Positions 6,005-8,595 of a stretch of 8,595 bases of DNA are shown one piece after another. The DNA comes from Chitinophaga pinensis (GTDB lineage Bacteria > Planctomycetota > Phycisphaerae > Phycisphaerales > SM1A02), in contig CALQCP020000086.1 in the NCBI GenBank assembly GCA_943329105.2, positions 1 through 8,595 on the forward strand, in the 5' to 3' direction. Each line of letters begins with the position of its first letter. Position 1 is the first letter of the stretch. Made by a program: the position numbers and the translations under genes. The notes under the pieces were generated by a model, which was given only the letters and a program-made list of their open reading frames with translations, did not search any database and was not told where the DNA came from.

Positions 6005-6853
6005 ATGAAGCACCGCCCCACCCACGAATACGTCCTCGGTACGCACGACGCAGAACGCGATCGGCTTGCGAGCCAGCATGCACTGTGGCTCGATGAGATG
6101 CGCCACGCGTGGCGCGCGGCGGGGATCACGCGCGGGTCTCGGGTCCTTGACATTGGATGCGGCCCCGGACTCGTACTCGAATCACTCCTTGCAGAAGTCG
6201 GCGCCGAAGGCCGCGTTGCAGGGCTCGACATCGCGCCGGAATTTGTGCGTCAATCGCAACAGCGCGCCATCGCTCACAAGAGTCCCAACACGGACATTCG
6301 CGTGTTTGACCTGATGCATGCCCCGCTGCCGACCGATATGCACGGGCAGTTCGACGCCGTGTGGTGCCGCTGGGTTGCAATGTTTGTGCGCGACCCCGCC
6401 ATGCTGGTGCGCGCCGTTCGCGACGCGCTCGCCCCCGGCGGTCGCGTTGCATTCCACGAATATGTGAATTACGAAACCTATGCGCTTCATCCGAACGGAC
6501 CGCGCGTGGCGGAGTTTGTGCAGCTAGCGATGAAGAGCTTCGCCGCGGACGGTGGAAATGCGAATATTGCAGGCCGCCTTCCCACGCTTATCGCCGAAGC
6601 CGGCATGAACGTCACCTCCCTGCGCCCGATCGCGCGGGTGGCGCGCCCATCCGAGCCGCTCTGGCACTGGCCCGCCGGGTTCATCCGGACCTACGCACCG
6701 CGACTGGTCGCGCTGAAACTTGCCACGCCGCAGTGGACGGAAGAACTCTTCGCGGAGATTGACGCTGCAGGGCAGCAATCCGGCGCGTTTTTGATGGCGC
6801 CGACGGTGATGGAAATCATTGCGGAGCAGACGGTAGCGTCACCCGCCTCGTAA
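6005..6853 (+). CDS. Class I SAM-dependent methyltransferase (UbiE/Methyltransf_11-like)
   Basis: Cytosolic methyltransferase of 282 residues with a Rossmann-like SAM domain. Motif I is VLDIGCGPG (47-55). The acidic end of strand beta2 that binds the SAM ribose is Asp75 in VAGLDIAPEF. The post-II region FDAVWCRWVAMFV (116-128) and motif III LAPGGRVAFHEYV (142-154) follow. The C-terminal third, from about residue 160, varies in this family and should form the substrate pocket; it contains the unusual Trp-rich stretch PLWHWPAGF. No transmembrane segment or signal peptide is seen. The ATG at 6005 lacks a Shine-Dalgarno site, so it may be leaderless or weakly translated. It is divergent from the thiolase and convergent with the next gene. 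The methyl acceptor cannot be inferred, and neighbours give no strong hint. Confidence 0.8.
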   Translation: MKHRPTHEYVLGTHDAERDRLASQHALWLDEMRHAWRAAGITRGSRVLDIGCGPGLVLESLLAEVGAEGRVAGLDIAPEFVRQSQQRAIAHKSPNTDIRVFDLMHAPLPTDMHGQFDAVWCRWVAMFVRDPAMLVRAVRDALAPGGRVAFHEYVNYETYALHPNGPRVAEFVQLAMKSFAADGGNANIAGRLPTLIAEAGMNVTSLRPIARVARPSEPLWHWPAGFIRTYAPRLVALKLATPQWTEELFAEIDAAGQQSGAFLMAPTVMEIIAEQTVASPAS

Positions 6854-6871
6854 ACCGTATGACTGCACGGT
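6854..6871. terminator. Weak stem-loop between convergent genes
   Basis: ACCGT (6854-6858) pairs with ACGGT (6867-6871) around an 8-base loop, in the 20-base gap between the convergent stop codons. A five-pair stem with no U-tract makes it at best a poor terminator. Confidence 0.2.
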
Positions 6872-6873
6872 GC

Positions 6874-8328
6874 TTAGTCCGGCGCTTGACTCTGTAACGC
6901 CGAGAGCGCGGGATGCCAGAGATAGCCAAGGATCTCTTTGAACCCCTCCACCTGCGCTGCTTTCGGAGTCCTGCCTTTGAGCAATTCGCGTTCGATCATA
7001 TGAATGAGTGACCGCTTCGCCTGAATCGGCATTTCAAGAATCTCTCGATTGGAGAATCCCAATCGCGCCGTTTCATAAATCATTTGCGATATGTCCTTGT
7101 CGGGCACCGGCGCGGGAATCCGCGCGAACGCATCCTCGGCCGCGCTACGCACCAACCAGTGACGATCGAGGCGAAGGTGTTCGAGCGTAGAACGATCAAT
7201 CGTGCGACTCATGGCGATACTTAGCCTGACCATCCAGTCGCGTGACCGTGCACGTACCTGGAGCAATTCTGCCGGGCATAAATCACTGGATAGAAGTGCA
7301 AGGTGCTCGGCGGTGTCACTGACCCACGGGGCACACGATCGCTCCACGCGCGTTCGCTTCCAAAAATCAGCAATCGTTCGAGCGCCCTTCGCGTCTTCTG
7401 GTTGATCGTGTTCCGCGACCGCCGGGGGCGCTGCGTCCGCCGATTCCGTGAGCGATGCGAAACTCGCTTCGAACGGTCGGAGATAAATCGGATCCCTGAT
7501 GCGCCGATACGAAAAAGGTGTACTGTCGCAACGATACGGAAGGCGGCCACACGACACACTACTGTTCCAGCACCGTATGGCCGCGCGCAACAACAGGTCA
7601 ACCGGATCGACACGACCGGTTCGGCCGATCGTTCGGTAGGTGTCCATCGCGTGCAACAACTTCGCCTCTGGCGGCACATGCCTCATGATCCGTGCACTCA
7701 CATCCTTTCGACCAAGCAGTACAAGTCCCGCAACAATTGGTGCACTCGGACTCAAGTGGCCCTCAGCAAGCAGCCCACTGATAAATCGATCCCGCTGCCT
7801 GTGAAGTTTGCTACGGCCGTAGTCACTCACCGCGATCGCAAGCGGAACCGTCTCTTGCCAACCGACCCCCGATCCTTCCGGATGGTTCAACCGATGAAGT
7901 GCCAGCTCCTGTGCGGGCGTTCCCATTTTGCGCTGATCCCATGGCTTGATAAGAACTTCAAGCACACTCGTGGCTGCATCGGCGCGCGAAGCGATATTCC
8001 ACTGGATGTAATCCACCAGGTATTGCTTGGGATCGCCTTTGACAGTTGTCACCCGCTGCGCCACGCTCATCCACAAACCACCGCCTGTACTTTCGTGCTC
8101 GACAAGCGCTTCAAGTTGGTCGAGCTTCAAAGTACCAATGATCGATGGAGATGCAATGACAGCCAACTGCCACGCGGGATTGCCGCACACTTCCAATGGA
8201 AAGTGTGTCAGTAGCTCTACAAGTTTCTCAATCGGCGTCGATGGATCGGACGCCATGATGGCACGCTCCGGAAACTGCTCGGCGCGCGTATGGTCGTCTG
8301 GGTATGAATCTGGCCACGGGTTGTTCAT
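6874..8328 (-). CDS. Unrecognised 484-residue protein with HEAT/LRV-like helical repeats
   Basis: I do not recognise a named family. The protein is soluble, with no signal peptide or membrane helix. Residues about 19-65 (ERAIMASDPSTPIEKLVELL, then a PLEVCGNPAWQLAVIASP stretch) look like leucine-rich-variant or armadillo-type repeats, in which short helices alternate with D-P/N-P turns. Residues about 336-404 (HLALLSSDLCPAELLQ, then RDWMVRLSIA, then HWLVRSAAEDAF) show a similar period with the HEAT-like W-x-VR pattern. A low-complexity linker rich in Ala, Pro and acidic residues lies near 292-316. Cys and Trp are scattered, with no clear catalytic motif, so a scaffold or binding role is most likely. 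The start is well supported: GAGGAAG lies 5 bases upstream and the ATG overlaps the stop of the upstream amidohydrolase-like gene (ATGA, 8325-8328), which implies co-translation. Confidence 0.7.
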   Translation of the reverse strand: MNNPWPDSYPDDHTRAEQFPERAIMASDPSTPIEKLVELLTHFPLEVCGNPAWQLAVIASPSIIGTLKLDQLEALVEHESTGGGLWMSVAQRVTTVKGDPKQYLVDYIQWNIASRADAATSVLEVLIKPWDQRKMGTPAQELALHRLNHPEGSGVGWQETVPLAIAVSDYGRSKLHRQRDRFISGLLAEGHLSPSAPIVAGLVLLGRKDVSARIMRHVPPEAKLLHAMDTYRTIGRTGRVDPVDLLLRAAIRCWNSSVSCGRLPYRCDSTPFSYRRIRDPIYLRPFEASFASLTESADAAPPAVAEHDQPEDAKGARTIADFWKRTRVERSCAPWVSDTAEHLALLSSDLCPAELLQVRARSRDWMVRLSIAMSRTIDRSTLEHLRLDRHWLVRSAAEDAFARIPAPVPDKDISQMIYETARLGFSNREILEMPIQAKRSLIHMIERELLKGRTPKAAQVEGFKEILGYLWHPALSALQSQAPD

Positions 8329-8595
8329 GGTGACTTCCTCTTTCTGACTTTCAAATTGTTCACCGCATTGTCACGCGCCACCGCAGCGCGCAACGTCGCA
8401 ACAAGACCGGCAACGAATCGCTTGCACTTCTTGAACGACGCACGACGTACCGCCTGTGTGCCTTGCACCTCCATGTACCGCGCACGGTTGATTTCAATCA
8501 TGATGGAAAGGACGCGCCGGTCTTTACTGTTGTGCTTCAGGGGAACCATCGACCCGGAGTACGGCGCGTCAACCCGCACCGACCAGCCTTGCGAC
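8325..8595 (-). CDS. N-formylglutamate amidohydrolase-like protein, C-terminal part only
   Basis: The frame is open to the window edge, so the gene begins outside; about 90 C-terminal residues are present. The segments GWSVRVDAPYSGSMVPL and VLSIMIEINRARYM match the conserved C-terminal part of N-formylglutamate amidohydrolases, which read roughly V-x-x-N/D-x-PY-x-G, then I-E-V/I-N-R-x-LYM. The family hydrolyses N-formyl-L-glutamate to formate and glutamate in histidine degradation, and many members have other N-acyl or related substrates. The catalytic zinc-binding region would lie in the missing N-terminal part, so activity cannot be judged. The tail is basic (LKVRKRKSP). Its stop overlaps the start of the next gene on this strand. 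The GTG at 8579 is an internal valine in this reading, not a start. Confidence 0.65.
   Translation of the reverse strand, partial: SQGWSVRVDAPYSGSMVPLKHNSKDRRVLSIMIEINRARYMEVQGTQAVRRASFKKCKRFVAGLVATLRAAVARDNAVNNLKVRKRKSP
8334..8340 (-). promoter_or_regulatory. Ribosome binding site of the helical-repeat gene
   Basis: On the reverse strand GAGGAAG lies 5 bases before the ATG at 8328, inside the 3' end of the amidohydrolase-like gene. It allows reinitiation at the ATGA overlap. Confidence 0.65.

Noticed and set aside
7303..8214. Long forward frame opposite the helical-repeat gene
   Set aside because: Its composition is rich in Arg, Thr and Cys with no recognisable motif. The reverse-strand gene has a good ribosome binding site and coupling to its neighbour.

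Overview
The window is GC-rich bacterial chromosomal DNA with densely packed genes. Three junctions use 4-base ATGA stop/start overlaps and several genes have Shine-Dalgarno sites. No rRNA, tRNA, CRISPR array, transposase or phage gene is visible. The taxon cannot be fixed from sequence alone. A Gram-negative heterotroph is likely, and a planctomycete-type lineage is only a guess.

Layout: 1-377 is mostly non-coding and carries a short direct repeat, a doubtful open frame and the leader and possible promoter of the next operon. 378-4537 (+) is a tight four-gene operon. It encodes a KamA-family radical-SAM aminomutase, the A and B subunits of a 3-oxoacid (PcaIJ/ScoAB-type) CoA-transferase, and a class III PLP aminotransferase that resembles HemL but is probably not HemL; its likely start is a TTG at 3203. 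4544-5752 (-) is a convergent thiolase of the 3-oxoadipyl-CoA/acetyl-CoA type, ending 6 bases from the operon. 5753-6004 is a divergent intergenic region built largely of about 20 in-register copies of an 8-base unit and a short palindrome. 6005-6853 (+) is a class I SAM methyltransferase. 6874-8328 (-) is an unrecognised helical-repeat-like protein, coupled by an ATGA overlap to the 3' end of an N-formylglutamate-amidohydrolase-like gene (8325 to the window edge, -).

How the genes may work together: the first five genes read as a complete route. An alpha-amino acid becomes a beta-amino acid (aminomutase), then a 3-oxo acid (aminotransferase), then a 3-oxoacyl-CoA (CoA-transferase), then acetyl-CoA plus a shortened acyl-CoA (thiolase). 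In a recalled alignment, the positions where lysine 2,3-aminomutase holds the substrate's side-chain ammonium with two Asp residues are Arg and Ser here, which would suit an acidic side chain. The PcaIJ/PcaF flavour of the CoA-transferase and thiolase suggests a dicarboxylic 3-oxo acid. Candidate substrates are therefore 2-aminoadipate (giving 3-oxoadipate, then succinyl-CoA and acetyl-CoA) and glutamate (giving 3-oxoglutarate, then malonyl-CoA and acetyl-CoA). This is inference and is the main item worth testing.
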